Below, one piece after another: positions 10,216 through 21,386 of a stretch of 64,000 nucleotides of DNA. The notes under the pieces are model-generated. The model had not been told where the DNA came from and ran no database searches. It worked only from the letters and a program-made list of their open reading frames with translations. Positions within the stretch are counted from its first letter, which is position 1; every line of letters starts with the position of its first letter. This DNA comes from Ceratothoa steindachneri (taxonomy: Eukaryota; Arthropoda; Malacostraca; Isopoda; Cymothoidae), in assembly GCA_963969495.1 (NCBI GenBank), contig OZ018317.1:219050691-219114690 (forward strand), written 5' to 3'. A program made the translations under genes and the position numbers.

Positions 10216-11379
10216 AGTGTATACAAAGGGTTCTATGTAGGAGTGAATACTTCGAGTGAAAATGATAATAGAAGAAATAAGACCGCCATATTTAAATGTA
10301 ATACCACTGCACTGATCCTTGCTTTTAACTTCAGGATTGCCAACCCAAAATTAGATTTTGTGGCTGGATCACGACAGAAGTAGTAGAAATATAATTTAAT
10401 TCGTTCCTGAAGGCCGTTCGAGGACCGAAAAATTCGAAAACTGAAACAATTTTCTCCATAGCAATCAATGTAAAATGGATTAATCCATTCCTGGACGCCA
10501 AATGATTGCTTATTCAAACTTTTACAAGAGTACGTTTGGCCGAAAGTTCCGGTTCGGGCTTATGGGAGATCATATTACCGTAGGATAAGTAGTAACGATT
10601 TTATATTCAATTATGTCTACCTGGTAAGGGTTGTTTCCTCGATTTGGGCCCTGGAGCGAAGGTTCAGCGTTAATAATCTTGGTAATCTTCGGGAAAGAGT
10701 GGATTTTCATACACCGGCCTGAAGAACGTAAGTACCTACCCCGCGACTAACGATATTTAATACTCTAAAATTTAGTTTTATTTTACAGGACAAACCTTGC
10801 CTCGAAGCTCAAAAATCGGGTTGAACATTTTAACGCCCAGTCCGACTTAAACCTAATTTTTTCCCGGAAAGTTTCATCGGACAAGTAAGGGATTTAGACA
10901 TTAAATGGAGATTAGAATATGCCATCTAACGGTGTATAACAAATTATCCATCGTGTGGTCGTTCTGGTTGAAAAAAGGCGTTATATGCGAAAATATAAAT
11001 AAAATTTTCAATTACTTTTCTCGGCTTTTTTTGCGAGATATCGCCGAAAACCCGAAAAGAAACAAAAAAACATGAATAAAAACCAGGATTATAGGACAAC
11101 CTTGATAAGCTGTATATAAATGGATGGGAAATTTCTTCCCCTTTCGAATGACCTTGGTTTCGTCCAAATCGGCAGGTTAGTTCCACCAGAGATATTCCCT
11201 AAAATTTGGACCAATTTTTTTAATCGATAATTTCGACCAGAAATTATAGATGGAAATGCACCAAATTACGTAAACAGATATTGTATAGGGGTATCTTGAG
11301 GGTAAAATTATATTTTTTAATTTAAATAGGCTTAAGATTTAGTGATTTGAAATCCAGAAAAGTCCAAAATCCGGCACGG
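10216..11379. other. no gene identified; dispersed-repeat-like sequence
   Basis: About 1.2 kb between two LINEs. Weak ORFs of 80-94 codons on the minus strand have no recognisable motifs. The block around 10400-10520 (GAAAAATTCGAAAACTGAAA, then a run of 'ATGGATTAATCC' type) has the look of a common dispersed repeat. The block at 11030-11060 (GCGAGATATCGCCGAAAACC) likewise. Nothing more can be supported. Confidence 0.5.
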
Positions 11380-11389
11380 TCTTGATCCC

Positions 11390-13335
11390 GAGGAAGCGAT
11401 TTGAATTTGTCCCTGTTGGTCCTGATTTTCCATCGTCTTTCGTATTGGCTGATGTTGTTGATTTCCGCTATTGTGCAAGCCGCCTGCGCCCTTGCTTTCC
11501 TTTCCGGGCATGGGAAAATTTAAGTGACGTCATCTGTGAATTGCAGATACATCGTGTCCCTGTGCACCGGAGTTGGGAAGTCGAATGTGAAGAGCAAGTA
11601 AAGCAGAGGACTCAGGCAGCTTCCCTGAGGAACGCCCGCCTTTAATTCGAATTCGGGGCCTCTGTACCCTTCTATCATGAGACATGCTCTTCTGTCCATG
11701 ACGAAGTCACAGAGGATCCTTTCCAGGATTGGGTCTAGCTGGAGGTTCAGGATCTTGTATTGAAGTTCTTCCAGCCAGACTTTATCGAAGGCCTTTAGCA
11801 CGTCCCTCAACACAATGTCTATATTCGAACTTGTTCGCGTGGGAGTATGCTAATTTTCAGTTAGGAGCGCCAGGGCGGTGCCTGTGCCTATTTTTTGCGG
11901 AACCCATGCTGTTGGGGGTTATGCGCTCCTATCTCGCTCAGTTGAGCTTGTAGCCTGTTTGCTAAAATCTTTTCGAAGATTTCTCCCTGTATCTCAAGAA
12001 GAGAGATCGGGTGATAGTTTGCCACTTGTTTTCCTTCGGAATAAAGATGATTTTGGCCATCTTGTATCCGTCAGGGAAGTAGCCTGTATTCAGGACAGCG
12101 TTCATTGTGTTCGCTAAGCCCTGAATAATTTGCCTTGGGGCATTTACGAGGTTGTTCTTCGTAATCCCAGACCAGCCTGGAGCCCTCTGCTTGAAGGACC
12201 TTATGGTGTTCAAGGTCTCTTCGACAGTTATTGAGCATCCATGGTCAACCATCACTCTTTCCCGAGATACTTGCAGGTTGCGGGTGGGTTCTATGTATCA
12301 CTGTGCCGAGGTCGTCGAGCAATTGGTCTTCGAAGTCCTGGTTGAAGTCGTCGTTCTCCTCAGGTGATATAGCGAAAATCTCTTGCCAGTGTTCTCTAAA
12401 TTTTCTTTCGAGAGAATCTGGGTCCTCTATGATGTCGTGTCCATCTTTGATTTGGGCTCTGGGTCTGGGAGGAAATCCCCAAATTCTTCGGGTGTTATTC
12501 CAAAACTTTACAGGATTGTTCTCCCAGTTCAGCCTCCTAATTATGTACTTCTAGATTATTCTTTGTATTCCAATTATAATGTTTTTCAGTTCCACGCCTA
12601 GATGCCTCATTCTGGCAGTCCTTTCCCGATTGGTTCCTGTCCTGCCGATCTCATCATATATTTCTCTATGCTCTCGGGCGATTTCTCTCATCTCGTCCGT
12701 CCACTCAGGTTGTGGGAGCATTTTATAGGAGATTCTGGGAATGCATCTCTCGTCGGCTTGAATGAGGAGATTGGAAATCTTGTTAATCTCCTCATCAATT
12801 TCTTCGAGGTTAGCGTCTCCCAAGTCAGTTGGTTGGTATGTACTGAGTATCTCTCTACTCGTATATAGCTCCCAGTCAGCTTTCGCGTAACTTTTCCTAA
12901 ATGGAACGGGCTTGAGTATTGGAGCAAGCGAGATGGTGGTGAGAATCGGGATATGGTTGCTTAGTACCACTGGTCCGGGCTCATTGACGATGTTGAAGGG
13001 GAAGTTTTTGGATGTCAACACGATATCTGTTTTTTTTTTTTTGCCGAACGTTGTGTTAAGAAGGTCGGGAAATCTGGCCCGGCCCACTGGAGTCTGTCTC
13101 TTTCGAATAGCAGCTCTAGGTTTCTTCCCCTTTGGCGGCGCCATCGTATCGTTCCTGTGTGCGGTTTTTGTTTATGACTGTGTAGTTGGATATCTTGATG
13201 CTGTTCGTGTTTGAGTTAACACCGTGTTCAGTGTTGAGGATTAGGTCTGGATCCACTTTACGAATTATGTTCCCGTAAGGAATGTGTTTCCCTTCCCATC
13301 CATTAACGTTAATTGTGAGAATTCTTAATGCATGT
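11390..13335 (-). pseudogene. family J copy 1 ORF2 (EN-RT)
   Basis: The EN begins near 13333 (ILTINVNGWEGKHIPYGN) and ends with VLSNHIPILTTI near 12930, an SDH-type box altered to SNH. The EN-RT linker continues to 12551. 12255-11962 is the RT fingers: SFKQRAPGWSGITKNNL, GYFPDGYKMAKIIFIPK. 11813-11520 is the palm: LRDVLKAFDKVWLEEL, AGVPQGSCLSPLLY and catalytic QFTDDVT near 11530 (FTDD in place of YADD). The reading is lost shortly after. Stops and frameshifts separate the pieces. Confidence 0.8.
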
Positions 13336-13339
13336 TATT

Positions 13340-14880
13340 GTTTTCCATGTTTGTGTTATCTGTTTTTTGTGTGTGTTGTATGTGTTAGTGTCCTCCTTTA
13401 GTGTTTTTTTGCTGCGTGTGTATTTTTCATTGCGAATTTTATTGAATTCTACCTCGCCGTAAGTGAGGCAGAAGTCCCTATAAAGTTTTAATCTGGCCTC
13501 CATGAGCGCTGTGTCTACTAGCGCTTCTTGGTCTGGCGAGTCGTAAGACCATTTTAATCGGCCCGTTTTTACTCCTTTTATGATTTCCCAAACCTTGGAG
13601 TTTTCTGGGAAGGAGGTTTCAGACTATATGAAGAATTTGATGTTGATTTCCTCCTCGCCATCGTATTCCTTGATTTTCTTACTGTTCTTGATCCTTGTTT
13701 CCTCGTGAATCTTAGGAGGCTGGGAGATCTCCTGCTCATCCTCGAATGACGAAGCCGAGCTTAAGGTGTTACTTTCAGCCTGCTTGATTCGTCTGGCTGC
13801 TCTTTTCGCACTCTCTTCCCTTTTTCTCGCTTCTATTCTTGGGTCCTTGTTTGGGGACCTATGTGGGGCTGGTTTCTGTTCCGGGTTCTTGTTCTTTAAT
13901 TTTTTTTTCTTTTGCATCTCTTGGGAAAGCGAATTACATTTGGAGGATTTCCCCTGAAGGCGGGTTCTCCGGGAACCAAATTTCTGCCAAGCCATTGTGT
14001 TTGAGCATGTTGTTCATTTCTTTGGCAAAGCACCTTGGGTTCGTTAGGTTCCGTACATGTGCATAAAGAATGCAAGTAAGGATTTTAGTGGAATTTTTGT
14101 CCTCCTTGCCTACCTTGATGTATGTTCTTGGAGCTGGGCTGTTAAGATCACTAATTGAGGGGAGGGGGCTTTAGCTGCTTGGGCGTAGGTGGTGTTCGCC
14201 CTCCTAATTTCTTCCGCCCTCTTCACTTCATCCTTTCTTTTAAGTATTTTCTTTTTAGGGGGCAGGGCATCGTCATTGCCCCATGTCTCTGAGTGCAGTT
14301 AGGGCTCTTTTTTCTTTTCTCGGGCATTCGCGCCAGTCGCGACCTTTTTGACTGCATCTGGAACAGGTTGGTTCCTGCTCCTTGCAATCCTTCGTGGTAT
14401 GGTGCTCCAGGCGATAGCATTTGAAGCAGATCTGCACGGGGGTGAATTATTCGTGCTCGATCTGCTCCCCACTTATTTTGGCGTTAAAGAGAAGTAGCCC
14501 TCTCTCTTTCGCCTTGGACGCCATTTCAGTGTCCGTGAAAATGACCTTAAATACATGATGGTAATCTGAATTATCTCTTTTATTTCTAAATTTGATAATC
14601 TCGGCCACTTTCACCCATTTCTGGTTATTTTCTATTTTCTCCTTTATCTCCTCGTTTGAGTGCTGGCCGACCCATGGGTATAGCCTTCTGCACACCACGC
14701 TCCTGTGCGCTTGAATTTAAGGAGGCGTGGTGGGTTGGTGGTTTATGTCTTTTAGGTGTTTTATCCCTTCCTCCTTTGTTAGTGTCTCAATGTCTTTTTC
14801 GTGCTCACACACTGCGACATATCCAGCAGGTTTGTCAATCAGCCTTAAAACTGCCACACAGAGCTTGCCGAACCCACCCA
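13340..14880 (-). pseudogene. family J copy 1 ORF1 (RNA-binding, zinc knuckles)
   Basis: Broken ORF1. The N-terminal part near 14850-14720 reads in pieces as EHEKDIETLTKEEGIKHL. 14698-14447 gives NNQKWVKVAEIIKFRNKRDN and YHHVFKVIFTDTEMASKAKE, the conserved centre of family J ORF1. Zinc knuckles follow near 14430-14320 (CFKCYRLEHHTTKDC, then CSRCSQKGRDWREC) in another frame. The C-terminal part (13995-13624) is a lysine/glutamate-rich, low-complexity tail. Several frameshifts are present. Confidence 0.72.
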
Positions 14881-14887
14881 CACACAC

Positions 14888-14961
<74 letters not shown>
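14879..14961. repeat. (CA)n/(TA)n microsatellite
   Basis: Short CA run followed by about 70 bp of pure TA between the family J copy 1 and the gypsy remnant. Confidence 0.98.
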
Positions 14962-14963
<2 letters not shown>

Positions 14964-15149
14964 CTTCATCCCATATGGAAACGGTTGATCACTTAACCCA
15001 GCCTACGAAACTACAAGAGAGAAAATACCTATCTAAGACCCTATAACTGGTGACCCCTCCTCGTCGAACGAAATACATGATCATACAACAAGCTGCTCAT
15101 TTTCTTCTACACCAAGAAGTGGAACTCGCGAACACGATCTCCATCTGAC

Positions 15150-15655
15150 CTCCTATTTTTAATGAAGCAGCAGTCTCAGGATGGTTCAAAATTGTAGAGG
15201 CGCAATTTCACATCTCAAGAATACAACGAGAAGAAACGAAATTTGACCATATTCTGGCTGCGTTACCTGCCGAGACGGTCGATCCTCTCCCAGCTGCAGT
15301 ACTCTCGTCGCAGAATTACTCGCTCCTATGAACAGAAATCGTGGGAATTTTTTGGAAGACGAAACCTGAGCTCTTCAAGAAGTTAATCGCGTCTTCTCCG
15401 CAGACCGGACGACCTTCAGTGAATCTTGAAGAGCTACGGAAGACAGCTCTGCAAGTTGGAGTGGAGAAGGACTTGGTGAGACAAAGTTCATCCAGTCTTT
15501 GCCTCCAAACATCGCCCCGATATCCCCTGCCACGTATTCAGAGCATGGTAGACCATCTTCATGGCAAGAAAGATTTCTCTCGTCTTGATTTAGTCCGAGC
15601 CTACCACCAAATTCCAATGAATCCAGTGGACATTGAGAAGATTGCTTCAACCTAA
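15150..15655 (+). pseudogene. gypsy gag piece fused to a short RT piece
   Basis: Gag (capsid-like) reading begins near 15165 with AAVSGWFKIVEAQFHISRI and AALPAETVDPLPAAV. It continues in 15341-15510 (FWKTKPELFKKLIASS, TGRPSVNLEELRKTALQVG). Near 15515 the text switches abruptly to RT: YPLPRIQSMVDHLHGK and LDLVRAYHQIPMNP. This skips the nucleocapsid, the protease and the start of RT, so a deletion joined them. It ends with a stop at 15655, where the next deletion begins. Confidence 0.75.
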
Positions 15656-16217
15656 GGCTCGCCAACTTGTCTGGAATAACGCTGCACGGAAAGCATTTGA
15701 AGCTACTAAGGAGGCCCTGGCGAACTCCGTTAAGTTACGCCACCCATTACCCAATGATTATCCGTACCAATTGGTGACGAACAGCTCCCAATTCACAGTT
15801 GGTGCTGCGCTCCATCAGATGGTGGATGGGTCTCCCCAGCCAGTGGCATTCTTCTCTGGGAAGTTGAGTAAAACACAGCAAGCGTACTCTACTTATGACA
15901 AGAAACTCCTAGCTGCGTATCATACTGTGCTTCACTTTAGGAATATTATCGAAGTTCGCCAAGTGACTTTATGGACGGACCACAAGCCACTAGTCTTTGC
16001 CTCCTCCTCACCACTACGTACAAAAACGGACAGGCAACAACGGAGCTGGACCGCAATCTGGGAGTATGTCAATGACATAGCTTATGTACGTGGTGAGGAC
16101 AATGTGATTGCTGACTGCCTATCTCGGAATGTGTCCAAGTGGACTCATTTGATCTCCGTTCTTTGGCAGCAGAACAAGAGCAAGACGAATAAATCAAGTC
16201 GTCTCGATCTGGTCTGA
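15633..16217 (+). pseudogene. gypsy RNase H domain
   Basis: Starts in the RT-RNase H connection (LVWNNAARKAFEATKEAL) and covers the RNase H: LVTNSSQFTVGAALHQ (the usual first aspartate of 'TDAS' is N here), FFSGKLSKTQQAYSTYDKKLLAAYH with the catalytic glutamate region altered to DKKLLA, and VTLWTDHKPLVFA. It ends IAYVRGEDNVIADCLSRN, the normal end of gypsy RNase H. The 194-codon frame is open. The RT palm that should precede it is missing. Confidence 0.8.
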
Positions 16218-16224
16218 GGGCATT

Positions 16225-17285
16225 TCCCTTTCCCGGTGATTTCCAACTCTGGTGTGAGGTAACATCTAAATACCCACGACAGTTTGTTCCTTCACCCTGC
16301 AGATCAGTTATTTTCAAGCAACTTCATAATATTTCACATCCAGAGTTTAAGGCATCGCTTCGGTTGGTGAAAGCGAGGTATTTCTGGCTCAATATGGACA
16401 AAGATATACGTTCGTGGACTCGTGAATGCCTCTCCTGCCAATCTGCTAAAGTGAATCGCCACACTAAGTCCCCAGTCCTGCCTTTTAGTATGCCAACTTC
16501 AAGTTTGAGACGGTTCACATAGATATTGTTGGTCCACTCTCTCCGTGTACCCTGCCTGGGCAGTCATACCTCTCTCATAACTGGTACCTGTTGTCATGCA
16601 TAGACAGAGCCACCAGGTGGATTGAAGCAATACCGATTCCAGACATCAGTGCTGCAACGGTTGCTTTAGCCTTCTTGGGTGGCTGGATATCCAGGTTTGG
16701 CGTTCTCTTATGCGTGATCAGCGACAGAGGAGCGCAATTTGAGTCCGAACTCTTAGAATTATCGGCCCTCGTTGGTTTCCATCGCTTGCGAACCACGGCA
16801 AACAGACCTACCAGTAATGGGATCGTGTAAAGGTTGCATCAGACTTTGAAGAGCTCTTATGGCTCGCCGACAAGGTTAGTTGATGGCCTTACCAATCGTT
16901 CTTCTGGGCATCCGTTCCTTGCATAATGATTAGGGTTTTTCACCCTTTACAGCGGTCACAGAGCTGACCCTGGTCGCCTCTTCTTCATCCAAAGCCGATT
17001 CGAGATTCATCTTTGAACTAGCGAAGATCATGTCGCAGATAGATTTCACACAAACCTCCGAAGGCCACCTGCACTCGATACCAAAAACGTTTGTATCCAA
17101 GGAATTAAATGACACCACGCATGTGTGGGTCCCGGTTGATCGCGTTCGGAAGCCACTAGAAGCACCTTATGCAGGCCCGTTCCGTGTTGTCGAACACGAC
17201 GATAAAGTTTTAAGTTAGAATTCCCGGATGGCCATCAAAACACGGTGTCTATAGATAGAGTGAAACCAGCTGTATTGCCTAATGT
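16225..17285 (+). pseudogene. gypsy integrase
   Basis: Integrase inserts the element cDNA. The HHCC zinc finger is present (HNISHP near 16325, CLSCQSAK near 16430). The catalytic core shows IDIVGPLSP near 16525 and VISDRGAQFESELL near 16720 (two aspartates). The segment that should hold the catalytic glutamate reads NGIV followed by a stop near 16828. The C-terminal part (17030-17280) has VWVPVDRVRKPLEAPYAGPF and SIDRVKPAVLP. Stops and at least two frameshifts make it inactive. Confidence 0.8.
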
Positions 17286-17529
17286 ATATAATGAGAGAAA
17301 TAAAAACTGTTTGTGACCATCAAACAATCAACCCGTTGTAAATAATCCTTTAAAATTAGATACCCAGCAGCAAAATGAGGAAGTATCATCGGAAGGTAGT
17401 GGCAGAAATTACGGCTACGTGGAATCTGTTGCAAATACCCAGGATAATGGTAGTGAATCGAGCGTTTATACTTGTTCCGGTAGACGCGTAAAATTTGAGA
17501 GAAATCCAACATACCATTATTTTTTAGTA

Positions 17530-17550
17530 CGTCATAGCATATTAAAATAT

Positions 17551-17615
<65 letters not shown>

Positions 17616-17880
17616 TATAATTGTAAGGCCTAAGTCCTAGATATTATTTATGTATTAAACGTACTCCACGGTCTTAGAATGAATTCCTGTGGTGCTGTAA
17701 CTATATTATTTAATCGAATATGACTCAAAAATACCTCAAAGATGAGCATTTTGAAGTCTTGGGAAATTCTATAATTAGTTCACAGTAAACCATAGCATAT
17801 TAAAATATATTTGTTTATAATTGTAAGGCGCGCATATTAATTATGTATTAAACACTCCTTTTTCTCGGGCCATAGTACTG
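17530..17880 (+). repeat. gypsy LTR-like region with internal duplication
   Basis: Follows the gypsy tail. The block TAGCATATTAAAATAT, then TTTATAATTGTAAGGC and TTATGTATTAAAC occurs at about 17536-17662 (split by a TA array) and again at 17804-17853. The stretch between (about 17640-17795) matches, in reverse orientation, 29690-29850. This marks it as part of an LTR present elsewhere. No complete LTR pair can be delimited. Confidence 0.6.
17554..17612. repeat. (TA)n microsatellite
   Basis: About 59 bp of TA inside the gypsy LTR-like region. Confidence 0.98.
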
Positions 17881-18074
17881 TGGGGGTCGAACCTCGTGAA
17901 CATTCGTTTGAAAATTTTAAACGGTTCACACATTGAACCTTATAAATAGGAAGATAAACTTTCCGCTTTTTAGTATTTCTATTTCGTAAATAGGAAGTGA
18001 AACTCCCCAGTATGCAGTACTATATCATGGGTCGACTATACGTGGCTGCGTACAAAATAGATCTTGTTTTTTAA
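17881..18074. other. unassigned
   Basis: No gene or clear repeat. Probably the remainder of the LTR and flanking DNA. Confidence 0.4.
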
Positions 18075-19096
18075 TTCACCGTGGGGAAATGGTAAAAGTC
18101 CATGACGTTTTCTGCAAACGGGTGTTCCCCAGGGCGGATGCCTCTCTCCAACGCTGTACACTGTTTACACCAAAGACCTTCCACAACCAACCCAAGAATG
18201 TGCGATATACATCCAACTAGCGGATGACATCACACAAATAATCACCAGTGACAGGAAGAACCCCCGATACGTAGCTCAAAGAAAAGTGAGGGAAAAGAAA
18301 CCCTGAATGACTACGAAAAAAAGAAAAAAAGAAGAAAAAAAAACAAAAAAACAACAAAAAAAAACAAAGATAAATTCAAATTAATACCCGTAAACAGATG
18401 GAAAACAGCTGCAGTACGAGTCGATGGAAAAGCATATCCATACTCCACGGAAGAACGGGTCCTCGGTCTAAAACTAACAACAACAGGGTACAACTGCCAC
18501 ATAAAGCAAAAAATCAACGAAACAAAAATTACCATTTCGGCGCTGTACAGATTCAAAAACCTATGCAATAAAAAAAATATATACATGGCCCTAGTTCGTC
18601 CCAAGCTCCTTTTTCCAATAGTACCGATGAATATGTTAAGTAATTCACAATTAAAAAAGGTCCAACGTATTCAAAATCAAGCCACAAAATTCATTACAAA
18701 CTCAAAAAGACAGGATCGCATACCATCAGAGGAGCTCCATCGTAGAACTGGATTACAACCCTTAAATATAACCCTACAAAAACGAACAACGAAACGGTGG
18801 GAAAATATAAAATACATAATTTCCTCAAATGAAATTAGCCGAATAGTAATACTTGAAAATGAAATCCGGCAAAAACACTAAAAGCAATGTTTTACCGGCA
18901 GCCTGAAAAAAAACTTATACAACGTCAATCCGATCTATAGGTAAAATACAATATTACCGAAGAAGACTACCAACCATACAATCAATATGAGAAACAATAA
19001 GACTACCGATTATACAAACAAAATGAGAAACCCGATGAGTAAAAGAATTATTGATATTAACACAGAAGAAGACCACTTAAAATTTAATAAAATTTA

Positions 19097-19159
<63 letters not shown>

Positions 19160-19495
19160 AATAATAATAATAATAATAATGAAAAAAACTACAGTAAAAA
19201 AGCGAAAGCACAAAAACCAACAAAATCTAATAAATACGAAAATATAAAGATGCTCGATAGAGCAAAAAGAAAACAAAGGCTTGAATGCTAAATTTTTATA
19301 CCTATTTCACTTTAAAATCACATAAAAAAAGCAAAAAAACAAAACAAAAAAAAGAAAGCGTTAGCCAGGCAACCTGGTACAAATCATTATAATCCTCACA
19401 TACACTTTTTACACAATGTTTTCTATCTATCCTATCATTCTCTCCACATTCTAACTTTATGCTATCTTGAATCTTGAATCTTTTCATTCATGACT
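18075..19495 (+). pseudogene. family J LINE, copy 2 (RT 3' part and 3' UTR)
   Basis: A 5'-truncated plus-strand copy. RT reading starts with GCLSPTLYTVYTKDLPQP and reaches the catalytic box QLADDITQII near 18215-18235 (LADD). The thumb follows after an A-rich stretch of about 55 bp (18315-18372) that replaces the usual lysine-rich codons. The longest open piece is 18585-18881 (ALVRPKLLFPIVPMN, LKKVQRIQNQATKFI). The 3' UTR has TA/TAA arrays, then the block GTTAGCCAGGCAACCTGGTAC near 19357 and TTTTCTATCTATC. It ends at the repeats TTGAATCTTGAATC and TTCATTCATG near 19490. Related 3' ends occur at 27440-27580 and 28590-28700. Confidence 0.8.
19101..19182. repeat. (TA)n followed by (TAA)n
   Basis: About 58 bp TA with one G interruption, then roughly seven TAA units, within the 3' UTR of family J copy 2. 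Confidence 0.97.
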
Positions 19496-19965
19496 GCGTT
19501 CTCTAGAAGACTTACGTTGCACTCTCAAAAGCAAAGTCCTACTTTTTCCACCTCCGAATTTCTCTACCAGGATTAGTAGGTGAAGAAGACTTACATATTT
19601 TGAAGAGTGCCTCTTTCGGATCCAGCAATCTCACCTGGTCCTTCACACGACCACCCGCGCGTGCGCCTACGTGTGAAATCAAGAGCTTCGGGAAACGACT
19701 CTGCTCATTTGCCTGCTCTCCACTACAGCAGCACATCTCTGGTTCTAATAACCTTTCTGCCACTTAAGGTCTCGAGAAGCTGCTTGTCTCTGAAGTGTCC
19801 TAATCCCGGAAGGAAGCACCGCAGGAGGCGCGAAAAGGGGGCCGCAGCTCTAAGGCGGAGTGGTCAGGGCAGGTTCGCAGGACCCCGGTAGACATCTATT
19901 TAGGTAGGGCAGAAAAAGGTGAACCAGAGTACATTTAGGTACACGCTCCGCCATAAGGGGCTGTC
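19496..19965 (+). other. probable 5' UTR of family J copy 3
   Basis: GC-richer stretch between the 3' end of copy 2 and the ORF1 start of copy 3 at 19966. No convincing ORF: the two short ORFs on opposite strands here lack motifs. The 5' UTR assignment is inferred from position. Confidence 0.45.
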
Positions 19966-21360
19966 ATGGACGACCCCAATGGCGAGAAACGTATCCCGCT
20001 CCAGATCAAGGAGCACTCCCCGAAACCTTCTCGTGAGAAAGTGTTCGAGGTAGTTTTTCAAAACTGAGAGACGCTCTATGTAGGCTCAAAGATCAAGCTT
20101 ACGAGTTTATGGCCTTTGGTGACTATAACAAAGACCTAGATAACTTGCTCAGTAAAAAATCGCAAAGAATACTCGATGAGATCGGCCTAATATCAAGAGT
20201 CCCTCCGCATGTCTCAGCCTAAAGGTAGATAATATGTCAACGTATTGACCCATACGTTAGCACTCACTCTGCCAAGGAAATAAAAAAATGAAATAGAGAA
20301 CAAACAAACATGGGCTAAGATTGATGAAGCAATCAAGTTTAAAACCGAGACGGAAAAGAGCACACACATGTGTTTAAAGTGACGTTTGAAACAAACGAGA
20401 TGGCTGCAAAAGCTGCCAATAAAGGGTTGGTATTGTTCAACTGTAAAGTTTCCGCCGCCTGTATTGAACGAGAAGTGTTCATTTCTCTACAGATTTGCTT
20501 TTCATGCTAAGCCATGGAGAAACACGTCACCAGGGACTGCCAACTTGAAAGGAACGTCTATTCCGAATGCGCTCAGTCCGGCCACACTTGGAAGGAATGC
20601 AGAAATCCGAACAAAAAATGCCTAAATTGCGGCAACTCCCACCGCACCCTATCAATGGCTTGCCCGATAAAAAAACCTTGATTACGGATAAGAAGAAAGC
20701 TATGATTGAGGAAAGAAACAAAAGGGCTACCACTCCGATCAGGACAGGACCATACTTCAAATTGACCAAAGTATGAGGCCTGACCTTGTGATGTATATCA
20801 TGCATGGTTACTTTACGAATATAACAAAACCAAGAAGCTATGCAACAGAGCTCAACAAGATGTTGGTACAGAATGGTCTCAAACCGATGTGGTTTCCTGA
20901 CAATCCACCGTCAGGGGATCTTCTCCATGCCCAAATCAAAAGCGCGCAGAAGACGGAGCCAAGGTCTCGCTCGGCTTCTAGCAATTCTCGCCTACGGAAA
21001 CAGGAACCTACCGTAACTGAGGAAACTCAGATGGAAATTAGTAACCTGCCAGGTGAAACGACTGCGCCCAAGGACATCGAAACTGAACCAGTAGCAGTGG
21101 CTTCTGCTACCCCCACCGTCACTTTCCATCCGCACCGATACCACGAAAGTCAAAGGTTGCCGAACTAATTGAAGGAGTCATTAAGGGCGAGTACAAGTGG
21201 GAATTCGACGTCAACATCGCAGAAGAGAAGTTATTACAAGCCTTCAGGCGAGGCCTGATCACCATCTGTCCCGAATCCTGCTTCAATTTGAATCAGGACC
21301 AATTTGGAAAAAAAGAGGTCGGGAAGGGTAAGATCGCCAGCCAGGAAAAAGGGAATTAAG
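19966..21360 (+). pseudogene. family J copy 3 ORF1
   Basis: Start MDDPNGEKRIPLQIKEHS at 19966. After a frame break the reading continues RLKDQAYEFMAFGDYNKDLD, RILDEIGLISRVP, and NKQTWAKIDEAIKFK, HVFKVTFETNEMAAKAANKG (the family J core, near 20360-20440). Zinc knuckles lie near 20500-20660: CFSC, HVTRDCQLE and CLNCGNSHRTLSMAC. The first cysteine pair is followed by a stop. 20773-21168 is an open C-terminal part rich in S, T and E. The last reading, WEFDVNIAEEKLLQAFRRG, runs in another frame to a stop at about 21358, just before ORF2. At least four frameshifts. Confidence 0.77.
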
Positions 21361-21386
21361 GTCAAACAGCCCAATAACAATTAACC

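Larger units (their letters stand above)
11390..14890 (-). mobile_element. family J LINE, copy 1 (Jockey/I-like)
   Basis: First of eight copies of one LINE family in this window, on the minus strand. ORF1 spans about 14880-13340 and EN-RT about 13335-11390. It starts next to a CA/TA microsatellite and loses its 3' end near 11390, inside the RT after the catalytic box. Shared family features are an EN beginning with ILTINVNGWEGK, a short linker, an RT with KAPG.SGITK, and a palm box whose first residue is F or L rather than Y. The overall order ORF1 (zinc knuckles)-EN-RT without RNase H suits the Jockey group. This placement is tentative. Confidence 0.8.
14990..17530 (+). mobile_element. Ty3/gypsy element remnant with two internal deletions
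   Basis: Plus-strand internal region of a gypsy LTR retrotransposon. ATAACTGGTGACCCC at 15044-15058 looks like a primer-binding site complementary to the 3' end of a tRNA (tRNA-Trp is used by the CsRn1 clade). Next come gag, a scrap of RT, RNase H, integrase and the short tail SGRRVKFERNPTYHYF (near 17480-17525). The zinc knuckle, protease and the RT core with the YxDD box are absent. LTR-like sequence follows from about 17530. The clade assignment is an inference from the primer site and gag style. Confidence 0.8.

Noticed and set aside
12152..12601. Plus-strand ORFs of 70-107 codons
   Set aside because: Antisense to the family J RT and linker; same for plus-strand ORFs at 13.8-14.1, 52.1-52.6, 54.0-54.3 and 61.2-61.6 kb.
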